The notes beneath the pieces were generated by a model. That model made no database searches. It saw only the letters and a list, made by a program, of their open reading frames with translations, and was not told where the DNA came from. Positions 7,297-15,798 of a DNA stretch of 64,000 bases are shown here, in pieces. Source of the DNA: JAPOPJ01 sp964538885 (lineage in GTDB: Archaea > Thermoproteota > Nitrososphaeria > Nitrososphaerales > Nitrosopumilaceae); the NCBI GenBank assembly GCA_964538885.1, contig CAZIHR010000072.1, forward strand, positions 1-64,000, written 5' to 3'. Every line of letters starts with the position of its first letter. Within the stretch, counting starts at the first letter, position 1. The position numbers were made by a program, and so were the translations under genes.

Positions 7297-10119
7297 ATGA
7301 AACTGGGACTGACGCTGGCCCTATTTTGTACTATTGCACTATTTTGTATGGTATCGGGTCAAGATGCATTTGCAGAGATAAAGTACCAGTTTGAGTTTGG
7401 TTCCACCGGGAGAGGCAATGCCGACCTGAACGATCCTACAGATGTAGTTTATGATGCAAGCAACAGACTGTTGCATGTGGTTGATTCTGACAATCATAGG
7501 ATCAATGTATTTGAACGTGATGGTGATCCGAATTCTCGATTTGGGACATATTGTAGTGTATTCTCGATACGAAACTGTGATGATGATTCTCGTGGTGCAG
7601 TTGAGGATGGGGATGGACAGTTTGACGGTCCAACAGCTGCAACATTTGACAGACGTGGTGACTTGTTTGTGGTTGACTCTGACAATAGACGAATTCAAAA
7701 ATTTGATGGTACTACATTTGAGACAAAGTTTGGCTCAACTGATATCAATGATGCCGACTATCTAGGTTCCCCACAAGGAATAGCTGTGTTTGATTCTGCC
7801 AAGTTGATTTATGTCTCAAGCAGGACATCTGATGCAATACATGTTTTTGATTATTCGGGCAAATTTCTCTTCAAATTTGATTCGTTGGATAGGGGTGAAT
7901 CCTTCAGAGATCCATCACATCTGCTAATTGACAATACGAGAGATATTCTTTATGTGTCCGATACCGGCAATGACAGGCTAGCAATATTCAAGCTTGTTGA
8001 TTCCAACATATGTCCCTCTGATACCATCAAGGTGGGAGATGGCGTCTGCTTTGTGGAAAAGTTTGGCAAGTCTGGCAGCGGTAATGGTAAATTTGATGGT
8101 CCTACGGGTCTTGCACTTGATTTTGCAAGCGGTATATTGTATGTGTCCGATACCGGCAATGATCGTATTCAGGCACTATCTTTGCGCGCGAAATCGTCTG
8201 GGATACTTGATGCCCCCACAAATCTTAATGCTGAACCAACATCGCCCACTTCTATAATCGTATCGTGGGATGCTCCTAGATATTATGATGGTATTTCAAA
8301 GATCACCGGTTACAAGATAGAATACAAGGAAGGATCTGAAAAATACAATTTGCTTGATGCAAATGCAGACCGTGATGTAACTATATTTGTGCATACTGGA
8401 CTTGATTCTTCTGCAAAATACACCTATCGTATATCTGCTGTTAATTCTGAGGGGAGTGGCAGTCCCACATATGTAACTGAAAGTCCAAGCGAGACCACTA
8501 CTCCATCAGGTGTAGTTGCACACGCCATATCTCCCAGTCAGGTGAGACTGTCTTGGAATGCACCCTCAAATACATTTGGCCAGCAGATTACCGGCTATGA
8601 TATACAGCGTATATTCTCGAACGGCTCACATGATATGCTTGGCAGTACAAATGCTCGAACCAACACATTTGTTGTATCCAATCTGTCCACAGACAAGACG
8701 TACTCGTTTGCGGTGTCTGCCACATTTGGATTTAGTTCAAGCAACATCTCAAAGACTGTATCTGCAACACCCAGAGAAGATTCAACTGACACACAACATA
8801 CAGTCAATCTGTACGCCAAGATGACTGGCAAAGTTCCAGATGCTCCTACAAAGCTGTCTGCCATTGGTACTTCATCTCAGCAAATCAATCTTTCTTGGCA
8901 GGCTCCTACTGATGAAGGTGACTCGAAAATTACCGGCTACAAGTTGGAGTACAAAAAAGATGCAGGGCCATTCGTGACTTTGAAGAATCTACATCAAACT
9001 TCAAACACATACCATCATATGGGACTTTCTGTGGATTCTCAGTATACCTATCAGATTTACGCGATAAACTCTGAAGGATCCAGCAAGGCATCAAATCAAG
9101 TGACTGCTAGTCCGCTATCTGATACCCTCAAACTTAATCCCATAGGAAGACTACAAGTGGACGAAGGAAAACAGGTGTCATTTTCAGTCCGTTTGAGCAA
9201 GGGAACTGTTGATAATGTGCTTTACAGCTTAGAGTCAGGACCTCCACATGGTGCTACAATACAACCTGTCACTGGACTATTTTCTTGGATTCCGGACAAT
9301 TCACAGGGTGGGAAATCATACACATTTGACATTGTGGCAAAAAAAGGTGCTGTTGCTGACAGGCAAACAGTTGTCATCACAGTAAACGAGATGCGTGACC
9401 AAAGATATACAGATAATACATCATCACAGGTGGCTCCTACAGATGGGCGTGTTCTCACCATTCCAGCACCATTTGTAGATACTCTAGTAGATCCACAGCA
9501 TTATATTGACAGGTATAATAACGAGCCTGTATACAAAGAGTGGTTTGACACAAACTATTCTGAATACTCGTCAATATACGAAGCAGTAGGAGTTCAAGCA
9601 CCACAATCTACAGTGTCCGATGATGTAGCAGACAGGGAGTTTGGAGAGTGTGGTCCGAACACAGAATTACGTGATGGAATATGTCAAGTAATTGATAATT
9701 CACAGGCGGGTGGTGGGTGCCTTGTAGCTACTGCGGCATTCGGTTCTGAGCTTGCCCCACAAGTACAATTTCTAAGAGAAGTACGTGACAATACTGTGAT
9801 GAGCACATCATCTGGCTCTGTATTTATGAGCGGATTCAACCAGATATACTATCTGTTTTCTCCATATGTGGCTGACTATCAGAGAGAGAACCCACTCTTC
9901 AAAGATATAATATCGCTTGTAATCGCACCACTGATTGCATCACTTGGATTGATGTCATTGGCAGAGACTGAGAATGAGGTTCTCACATATGGAATTGTCG
10001 TGATCTTGGTAAATATTGGCATGTATATTATAGCACCAATAGCAATAGCTTACAACATCATACGACTACATAGGAACAAGAATCGCGCATTGGTATGTGA
10101 TCGCAGTCTTGCTATATAG
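7297..10119 (+). CDS. Large surface protein: NHL propeller, three FN3 domains, CFI-box membrane tail
   Basis: A signal peptide (MKLGLTLALFCTIALFC...DAFAE) is followed by NHL beta-propeller repeats at about residues 25-300 (LYVSDTGNDRI, LFVVDSDNRRIQKFDG). Three fibronectin type III domains follow (about 302-400, 401-490, 513-605), each with a WxAP and KITGYKIEYK strand, then an Ig/cadherin-like domain (about 610-700). A low-complexity linker leads to a C-terminal tail from about residue 803. The tail has GGGCLVATAAFGSE, a helical VQFLREVRDN stretch and hydrophobic membrane segments. The layout suggests a membrane-anchored adhesin or polymer-binding protein facing outward. The tail is shared with PstS and a cyclophilin in this window, and its first 147 bp nearly match the pstS copy. 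Ligand unknown. Confidence 0.85.
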   Translation: MKLGLTLALFCTIALFCMVSGQDAFAEIKYQFEFGSTGRGNADLNDPTDVVYDASNRLLHVVDSDNHRINVFERDGDPNSRFGTYCSVFSIRNCDDDSRGAVEDGDGQFDGPTAATFDRRGDLFVVDSDNRRIQKFDGTTFETKFGSTDINDADYLGSPQGIAVFDSAKLIYVSSRTSDAIHVFDYSGKFLFKFDSLDRGESFRDPSHLLIDNTRDILYVSDTGNDRLAIFKLVDSNICPSDTIKVGDGVCFVEKFGKSGSGNGKFDGPTGLALDFASGILYVSDTGNDRIQALSLRAKSSGILDAPTNLNAEPTSPTSIIVSWDAPRYYDGISKITGYKIEYKEGSEKYNLLDANADRDVTIFVHTGLDSSAKYTYRISAVNSEGSGSPTYVTESPSETTTPSGVVAHAISPSQVRLSWNAPSNTFGQQITGYDIQRIFSNGSHDMLGSTNARTNTFVVSNLSTDKTYSFAVSATFGFSSSNISKTVSATPREDSTDTQHTVNLYAKMTGKVPDAPTKLSAIGTSSQQINLSWQAPTDEGDSKITGYKLEYKKDAGPFVTLKNLHQTSNTYHHMGLSVDSQYTYQIYAINSEGSSKASNQVTASPLSDTLKLNPIGRLQVDEGKQVSFSVRLSKGTVDNVLYSLESGPPHGATIQPVTGLFSWIPDNSQGGKSYTFDIVAKKGAVADRQTVVITVNEMRDQRYTDNTSSQVAPTDGRVLTIPAPFVDTLVDPQHYIDRYNNEPVYKEWFDTNYSEYSSIYEAVGVQAPQSTVSDDVADREFGECGPNTELRDGICQVIDNSQAGGGCLVATAAFGSELAPQVQFLREVRDNTVMSTSSGSVFMSGFNQIYYLFSPYVADYQRENPLFKDIISLVIAPLIASLGLMSLAETENEVLTYGIVVILVNIGMYIIAPIAIAYNIIRLHRNKNRALVCDRSLAI
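9711..9857 (+). repeat. CFI-box DNA repeat, copy 1
   Basis: This 147-bp segment matches 11364-11510 with only two substitutions by direct reading. It encodes the Cys box and the adjoining helix of the shared tail. Similarity at DNA level drops sharply on both sides. Confidence 0.95.
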
Positions 10120-10144
10120 TATATAGAAATTACGTAAACTATAC
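10114..10144 (+). promoter_or_regulatory. Possible phosphate-box half sites upstream of pstS
   Basis: ATATAGT (10114-10120) and ACTATAC (10138-10144) face each other about 40-70 bp before the pstS start. They resemble the perfect palindrome ATATAGT-A-ACTATAT found before pstC. The region is AT-rich, so chance matches are possible. A TATA-like GTAAATAA follows at about 10154, some 28 bp before the start. Confidence 0.3.
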
Positions 10145-10182
10145 AAAGTATTTGTAAATAAAGTTACAAGAGAGATTTCTTG

Positions 10183-11757
10183 ATGAATGTGATGGTATCT
10201 TTACTGATTTTGATGACTGGGCTTGTTGTAGTTGCAACACCACTTTATGTGTCTGCAGATATAATGCCTGACAAACCTGATCCTTCGCAAACTATTATAA
10301 TTAATGCGGCCGGAGCCTCGTTTCCGTATCCACTGATTGACTTGTGGAGAGTCGAATATAACAAGGAATTTCCCACTGTTCATCTCAACTACCAGTCTAT
10401 TGGAAGTGGGGGTGGGGTGAAACAGCATATAGAAAAAACGGTCAATTTTGCAGCATCCGATGCACCTCTGACACATTCAGAAAGTGCGCTTGCGTCAGGA
10501 ACATTACAGATACCTGAAACATTAGGTGGAGTAGTTATACCATATAACTTACCCGAGGTGCCTGAGAAAGGATTAAAGCTTACAGGGGAGACTATTGCAG
10601 ACATTTATCTTGGAAAGATCACACGATGGAACGATTCACAAATAACAATGTATAATCCAGAACTGAATTTGCCTGATGAAGAGATTGTACTGGCAAAGCG
10701 TTCTGATGGATCCGGCACCACCTTTGTGTTTACCGACTATCTGTCTACTAAAAGTCCAGAATTTGATGAAAAGGTAGGCAAGGGGAAAAGCGTACCGTGG
10801 CCATCTGGAGTAGGTGCGGCAGGCAACGAAGGAGTTGCAGGAATAGTACGTAGTACGCCATACTCTATCGGCTATGTCGAACTGGCTTATGCATTCCAGA
10901 CTGGAATGTCATTTGCATTTGTACAGAATGCAGACGGGACTGCATTCATAGAACCGACACTTGAGACGATCTCTGCAGCATCAAGTGAAGTGGCATCTGA
11001 TCTTCCTACATCGGATGGGGATTGGAGCAAAGTCACACTTGTAAATGCGCCTGGAGCAACCTCGTATCCGATCGCAAGCTTTACGTATCTGCTAGTTTAT
11101 GATGAACTGGTTGGTAGTGCTAAATCAGTTGAGGAAGCAAAGGCCATAGTACACATGATACATTGGATGCTCACTGATGGACAACAATATTCTAAATCAT
11201 TACTATACGTTCCACTGTCTGATGCTGTAGCTGAGATAGGCAAACAGGGACTTTCTCAGATAAAGTATGGGGGGAATACACTGTTTGATTATGGTGATTC
11301 TGTAGGATACAGCCAGCGAGATAACAGCGAAGATCAGATGTCTGATGAAATATCTTCTGACAGTGGTGGGTGCCTTGTAGCTACTGCGGCATTCGGTTCT
11401 GAGCTTGCCCCACAAGTACAATTTCTAAGAGAAGTACGTGACAATACTATGATGAGCACATCATCTGGCTCTGCATTTATGAGCGGATTCAACCAGATAT
11501 ACTATCTGTTCTCGCCTGTAATTGCAGATATGGAACGTGAAAATCAGATATTCCGGGATATGGTTCGAATATTTATCACACCGATGCTTTTCACTTTGTC
11601 TATAATGACTCTTGCAGATTCAGGCTCTGAGGTACAAGTGCTGGGACTTGGATTGTCTGTATTGGTCCTTAATTTGGGGATGTATGTTGCAGCTCCGGCA
11701 TTAATTGGATTCAAGATGTATGGTCGCTTTAAATCAGTCAAATTTCACCTATGTTAA
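10183..11757 (+). CDS. pstS: Phosphate-binding protein PstS with C-terminal CFI-box membrane anchor
   Basis: Captures inorganic phosphate for the PstCAB transporter encoded 3 kb downstream. After a signal peptide, the binding-protein fold is clear: INAAGASFPYPLIDLW, YQSIGSGGGVKQH, FAASDAPL, RSDGSGTTFVFTDYL and GNEGVAGIVRSTPYSIGYVEL. The first, third and fourth include the Ser/Asp/Arg phosphate ligands of the family. Unlike typical PstS it continues past about residue 390 with the GGCLVATAAFGSE tail and two hydrophobic segments, so it should be membrane-tethered rather than lipid-anchored or free. The ATG at 10183 is preferred over an adjacent TTG at 10180. Confidence 0.93.
   Translation: MNVMVSLLILMTGLVVVATPLYVSADIMPDKPDPSQTIIINAAGASFPYPLIDLWRVEYNKEFPTVHLNYQSIGSGGGVKQHIEKTVNFAASDAPLTHSESALASGTLQIPETLGGVVIPYNLPEVPEKGLKLTGETIADIYLGKITRWNDSQITMYNPELNLPDEEIVLAKRSDGSGTTFVFTDYLSTKSPEFDEKVGKGKSVPWPSGVGAAGNEGVAGIVRSTPYSIGYVELAYAFQTGMSFAFVQNADGTAFIEPTLETISAASSEVASDLPTSDGDWSKVTLVNAPGATSYPIASFTYLLVYDELVGSAKSVEEAKAIVHMIHWMLTDGQQYSKSLLYVPLSDAVAEIGKQGLSQIKYGGNTLFDYGDSVGYSQRDNSEDQMSDEISSDSGGCLVATAAFGSELAPQVQFLREVRDNTMMSTSSGSAFMSGFNQIYYLFSPVIADMERENQIFRDMVRIFITPMLFTLSIMTLADSGSEVQVLGLGLSVLVLNLGMYVAAPALIGFKMYGRFKSVKFHLC
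11364..11510 (+). repeat. CFI-box DNA repeat, copy 2
   Basis: Partner of 9711-9857, inside pstS, with two mismatches in 147 bp. It indicates recent conversion or transfer between the two neighbouring genes. Confidence 0.95.
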
Positions 11758-12240
11758 TCATCACGCCGCTTTATTGCAAGCTGAAAATATCTGGATACTG
11801 TACTTTGATTGATTCCAAAGAGTGCATTCTGTGTTGGGCCATGTGCCCTGCGCATCATGCCCAGCAGTAAAAAGTGCCGCACGTGCAATTTGCATTGGTT
11901 CTCGGTGTAACTGCCTCTATCATGATCGTACCTAAAGTGTGGCATATTATTTGATTTTCTGTTGCAAATTCGCAAGTGCATCATCAAATAGATCTTTGGG
12001 GGCTCTTGTGAGTGTATATAAAATACCCGAATTTGATATTATGCCGTCTAACATCTCCATTGTATGAAGAAATTTGGTTGACATGGTGTATTATTTTACC
12101 AAACTCTGTATTCCATAATGCATCTTAGCATGCATGTTGTTCTTTGAGCTTTGAATTAGCTCTTTCAAGCTTTACCATCTTGGCCTTGAGCTGTTTTTCT
12201 CACATCTTCACATGATGTTTGCTATATTGGGCAATTGATC
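11757..12240 (-). pseudogene. Decayed IS transposase fragments
   Basis: Reading the minus strand, fragment one (12084-11947) encodes a 45-residue start ending ...LFDDALANLQQKIK and a stop. Fragment two (about 11945-11757, another frame) continues with MPHFRYDHDRGSYTENQCK, LHVRHFLLL and a helix-turn-helix ALFGINQSTVSRYF. That is the look of the N-terminal DNA-binding part of IS4/IS5-like transposases. Further upstream (12240-12110) a coiled-coil-like KLERANSKLKEQ stretch contains two in-frame stops. The DDE catalytic domain is missing, because the pstS gene begins to occupy the locus at 11757. No terminal inverted repeats were found. This is a dead remnant. Confidence 0.55.
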
Positions 12241-12374
12241 TTTTGGTCGCGTTTTTTTGATTATTTGCTAGATGAATTATGACCTGATATCGCGATTATG
12301 TACAAGCTATGAGAGACAAGTGAGTTACGATATGAACAATTTAGTCGTATGGATGAGTAGAGTATTGAGCTGAG

Positions 12375-13061
12375 GTGAATGCAGAACGCATCATAATGCT
12401 AATTACCAAACGCGAATCAAAATGTATAACAAAAATGACGTACAAAGTAAAAGCGGGACTGATCAGAAGGCAGCATCTGGTATATGTGGCAATGATATGC
12501 ACAGGAATATTTCTCATCATTATGAGCCAGTTGGTTGATCAACGTTTGTTGAGCGAGGGCATAGCATTTTTAATAGTTGGGTTCGTAGGTATAGTGATGT
12601 CGTGGACCACGTTTGATATAGGTGAAAGCATCAAGGAGGCTGTATATCAGGTCGGTGTAGAGAACAAGGAATTGTTGAATCAAATGTCAGCTAGAACCGA
12701 TGTACTTTTGAACAAGATGGTAGAAACGCAGAAGACAATAGCGGAGGGAACGCAGAAGACAATAACAGAAACGCAGAAAAGATCAGAAGAACTTCAGAAG
12801 GCAATAATAGAAATGCAGAAATCATCCGAGGAAACGCAGAAGGAAATAGCAAAAGAAACACAGAAGACACTATTAGAAATGCGGAAAGCATCAGAGGAAA
12901 CACAAAAAGCATCAGAGGAAAGACAAAAAGCATCAGAGGAAACACAAAAAGCATTGTTAGAAACACAAAAAGCATTGTTAGAAATGCAGAAAGCATCCGA
13001 GGAAAGACAGCAAGACATGGGAAATACACTTACTGACATCAAACGAAAACTGGATGCCTAA
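12375..13061 (+). CDS. Membrane-anchored heptad-repeat coiled-coil protein
   Basis: Function not recognised. After a basic N-terminus, two hydrophobic segments (LVYVAMICTGIFLIIMSQL and EGIAFLIVGFVGIVMSW) form a membrane hairpin. An amphipathic linker follows, then from residue 119 a near-perfect series of thirteen QKxxEET-type heptads. Two of them have eight residues (QKTIAEGT, QKEIAKET), which are skip positions. The C-terminus is DIKRKLDA. Codon repeats show the array grew by duplication. The start could be GTG 12375, ATG 12396 or ATG 12435 (MTYKVKAG); the last gives the most natural N-terminus. It probably forms a rod projecting from the membrane. Confidence 0.72.
   Translation: MNAERIIMLITKRESKCITKMTYKVKAGLIRRQHLVYVAMICTGIFLIIMSQLVDQRLLSEGIAFLIVGFVGIVMSWTTFDIGESIKEAVYQVGVENKELLNQMSARTDVLLNKMVETQKTIAEGTQKTITETQKRSEELQKAIIEMQKSSEETQKEIAKETQKTLLEMRKASEETQKASEERQKASEETQKALLETQKALLEMQKASEERQQDMGNTLTDIKRKLDA
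12729..13007 (+). repeat. 21-bp (heptad) coding repeat array
   Basis: About thirteen tandem units of the type cag-aaa-gca-tca-gag-gaa-aca, each encoding one heptad. The last six units are most alike, pointing to recent slippage or unequal crossover. Confidence 0.85.
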
Positions 13062-13663
13062 GCTTACACGCGCAAGGTTTTTCATTCCATCTATTTTACA
13101 CCACAAATGTGGTATATTCTACTTGGCACATGTAGAGTGTAGATACTGGGCCAGTTATTTTTTTTCAGTTGGCTACGTACAAACTATATTGTATCAAGAT
13201 ACATTACTTTCATGCATGTAATAATGTATGAGATATTGTGATGGTAAAACATCGCAATGCAACTTGCGTCACAAGCCTGTTACTGTAGAAGGAAGAAAAG
13301 ACATGTTCATATTATTCACATTTACATTGACTACCTATAGGCCGGGCATGTCAGTTGTTATAACATCTCTTGAAATTACGCTGGATCGCTACTGGGGTAT
13401 CTTCAATAGAGTAAATGTTATGCCATTTTCACTTGTCAATTCAGACGTCATCCGATACAGTATATTTGATGGTTTTGGACTGCCAATACTACACATGGCA
13501 TAACAAAACAGGATGGCTGTCGCATAGAACCAATCGAATATGGGATTAGTATGGAGCCAAATGGGACGACTTCAATCCATTGTTTCATGTTCAATAGTTT
13601 GACATGTATAATCTTCGAGTTGTATAAATTTGACACATCAAGTAGTAGATCTTGTACATCTGT
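13062..13663. other. Gene-poor stretch
   Basis: About 600 bp without a credible gene. A 91-codon frame (13228-13503, +) and a 62-codon frame (13448-13636, -) have no signal, motif or ribosome-binding site and are left out. A T8 run at 13158-13165 may terminate the heptad-repeat gene. Confidence 0.45.
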
Positions 13664-14695
13664 TTACTTTTCTGTAACTACAGTATGAACCGTACTATCC
13701 ATCACAACTTCTGCAATGTCACTCGAGTACTCTGCTGTCCGCCTAATATCTTCAAAAATTAACTTCAATATGGCTGTATTGTCATTTTGTTTGAGCTGGT
13801 TCATGTACTCTTTCACATTCTCAATTACCTTGGATACATCTGTAGCTACATTTTCTGCCATGTAATAGTCGTGTCTCATTAGTGCTACTATCGAACTTTC
13901 AAACACTGAGAGGGATTCGTTGCTTACAGACTCTATTCCTGCAAGTATTTTTTTGTCAACCGGTGACTTGAGATGCTTTATCTTTTTTGCAATGAGCGCC
14001 GCATGATCCGCTATCCTCTCCACACACTTCACTATGGTGCGATATTCTAGGCACTCGGATGGCTTTCTGAGTCCAGAATCAAGTAGTATCTGAACATTTT
14101 CTAATGCCAGATTTAGATTGCGCATCATGTATAATCCAAATCTGTCTACCTCATCGTCCATTTTTACGACTTCTTCCCCATATTTGATGTCAAATTCCTT
14201 GAGCGCATAAATGGAATCACGGTGCATGTTCGTTGCAGTCAGGTACATTCTTTTTAGTGCTACTTCAAACGAGAGTTGAGCAAGTTGCGTTAATACCTGC
14301 AGAACAATTCTTTCAGAGCTTGTCTCAATAATCTCTGTTCCCATCATGGTGGTTCGCACAAGATCTCGTATAATCCCCCTATGATTGGCGGGAATCTCCA
14401 TACCTTTTGTTCTGATTTCTATAATGTTGTATCCTGACAGGTATAGTGCTACAATCTTTCTGCGTATGGATTCAGGCGAGTCGGACTTGCCGATGGTCGT
14501 TGTAGCATGTAGCTTCCTGCTCCGTTCTTCACGAAATAGAGTGACAGATTCATTGGGGTTTCTGACTAGAGACATGTAGGAGCCTGTCTCCAGACCCATC
14601 TCATCAACCCAGTTTTTTGGCAGTGAGATTATGTATGTCGATCCACCCACCATCTGTAATTTTCTGGTCTGTTTTATGTCGTTAATGAGTTGCAA
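13664..14695 (-). CDS. AbrB-domain PhoU-family phosphate regulator
   Basis: The N-terminal 50 residues form a SpoVT/AbrB-type DNA-binding domain (RKLQMVGGSTYIISLPKNWVDEMGL). Two PhoU-like three-helix units follow (about 100-330), with acidic metal-site residues in KYGEEVVKMDDEVD and RIADHAALIAK. In archaea this fusion is thought to act as a transcription regulator coupled to phosphate transport. It is divergent from pstCAB-phoU across a 131-bp region containing a palindrome, a natural operator for it. The ORF starts at 14695 with ATG and has normal length. Regulation of the pst genes is an inference from domain and position. Confidence 0.88.
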   Translation of the reverse strand: MQLINDIKQTRKLQMVGGSTYIISLPKNWVDEMGLETGSYMSLVRNPNESVTLFREERSRKLHATTTIGKSDSPESIRRKIVALYLSGYNIIEIRTKGMEIPANHRGIIRDLVRTTMMGTEIIETSSERIVLQVLTQLAQLSFEVALKRMYLTATNMHRDSIYALKEFDIKYGEEVVKMDDEVDRFGLYMMRNLNLALENVQILLDSGLRKPSECLEYRTIVKCVERIADHAALIAKKIKHLKSPVDKKILAGIESVSNESLSVFESSIVALMRHDYYMAENVATDVSKVIENVKEYMNQLKQNDNTAILKLIFEDIRRTAEYSSDIAEVVMDSTVHTVVTEK

Positions 14696-14747
14696 CTATA
14701 CAATTTATGGCATCTTTTTCTGGTTATACCACTTTGGTTCATAGTCT

Positions 14748-14762
14748 ATATAGTAACTATAT
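14748..14762. promoter_or_regulatory. Palindromic operator candidate between the PhoU regulator and pstC
   Basis: A perfect inverted repeat, ATATAGT-A-ACTATAT (7-bp arms, 1-bp centre), lies directly upstream of the pstC TATA region. Position and symmetry suit a dimeric AbrB-type regulator. Similar half sites precede pstS. Confidence 0.45.
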
Positions 14763-14770
14763 TTGATTCA

Positions 14771-14785
14771 TATATTATATAATTT
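14771..14785 (+). promoter_or_regulatory. TATA region of the pst operon
   Basis: TATATTATATAATTT lies about 42-56 bp before the pstC start, predicting a short leader. That leader contains GGTGG (about 14816-14820), a Shine-Dalgarno match 6-7 bp before the ATG. This is unlike the leaderless genes nearby. Confidence 0.45.
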
Positions 14786-14826
14786 ATGTACACCTTTTTG
14801 ATAGCATATTTTCTTGGTGGTACCAT

Positions 14827-15798
14827 ATGACTGTCAAAGTAACACCCAAACTCGGCAGGATGACCCGCTCAGACAAACTCTTCAAGCTGGGAGCTACAAT
14901 CGCAGGAACGTTTGTCTTGGCAATTATTGTTCTTATGGTATTTCAGTTGGTTTTTGAATCGTATCCGATCTGGGAAAAGGAAGGATTCGAGTTTGTTATA
15001 GGGACTGACTGGAATGCAGTAGAAGGCAGAGAGTCGTTTGGGGCACTACCTTACGTGCTTGGAACTCTAGTTACTGCAGCTATGGCTATGGCAATAGGAG
15101 TGCCGTTGAGTATTGGAATTGCCATGTTTGTCTCTGATGCACCTGCAAAGATTGGTGGCCCGCTTGGATTCCTAGTAGAACTACTGGCAGCTGTTCCAAG
15201 TGTGATTTATGGCCTCTGGGGACTGTATGTATTCAAAGAATATTTCAGGGACTTTATAGAAAAGCCACTACATGCTCAATTTGGTGATAGTATATTCCTG
15301 TTTTCGGGAACACCGTTTGGCTTGGATATATTCACTGCCAGTATAATTCTTGCAATCATGATCATTCCTACAGTATCTGCTGTGGCAAGAGAGATAATGA
15401 AGGCAGTACCACAACAACAAAAGGAAGCAGCATACATGCTCGGTGCCACTAGGTGGGAGATGTTCAGACTTGCAATATTCCCATACGCAAAGACAGGATT
15501 GATCGGCGCGTCAATTCTGGGCCTTGGAAGGGCAGTAGGGGAGACAATGGCAGTTACTATGCTGATTGGAAATGCCACAGGTCCTAGTGCTATACCGTCA
15601 TCACTCTTCAAACCAAGCCAGACAATGTCTAGCATAATTGCCAACGAATTCGTAGAGGCATCCCCAGCCGGACTGCATTTGCCTGCCTTGATCGGAGTGG
15701 CATTGATACTGCTAGGAATTGCAATCTGCATAAATATAGTGGCACATCTGCTTGTCACTAGGATGCTCAAGGTAAAGGAGGGGGCAATAAATAATTGA
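14827..15798 (+). CDS. pstC: Phosphate ABC transporter permease PstC
   Basis: One of two membrane subunits of the high-affinity phosphate importer. Six membrane segments are visible, the first at about residues 24-44. The permease EAA loop EAAYMLGATRWEMFRLAIFPYAKTG lies near residue 200, followed by GLGRAVGETMAVTMLIGN, a PstC signature. The periplasmic loop after helix 1 carries the usual PstC insertion (WEKEGFEFVIGTDWN). It has 323 residues. Its stop overlaps the pstA start by 4 bp (TTGA), showing translational coupling. Confidence 0.95.
   Translation: MTVKVTPKLGRMTRSDKLFKLGATIAGTFVLAIIVLMVFQLVFESYPIWEKEGFEFVIGTDWNAVEGRESFGALPYVLGTLVTAAMAMAIGVPLSIGIAMFVSDAPAKIGGPLGFLVELLAAVPSVIYGLWGLYVFKEYFRDFIEKPLHAQFGDSIFLFSGTPFGLDIFTASIILAIMIIPTVSAVAREIMKAVPQQQKEAAYMLGATRWEMFRLAIFPYAKTGLIGASILGLGRAVGETMAVTMLIGNATGPSAIPSSLFKPSQTMSSIIANEFVEASPAGLHLPALIGVALILLGIAICINIVAHLLVTRMLKVKEGAINN

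Noticed and set aside
12691..13042. Minus-strand open frames opposite the heptad-repeat gene
   Set aside because: Repeated Phe/Leu/Cys patterns are the complement of the QKxxEET codons and have no start signal.
13228..13503. 91-codon open frame in the gap upstream of the PhoU regulator
   Set aside because: No promoter, ribosome-binding site or recognisable pattern; partly antisense to another equally weak frame.
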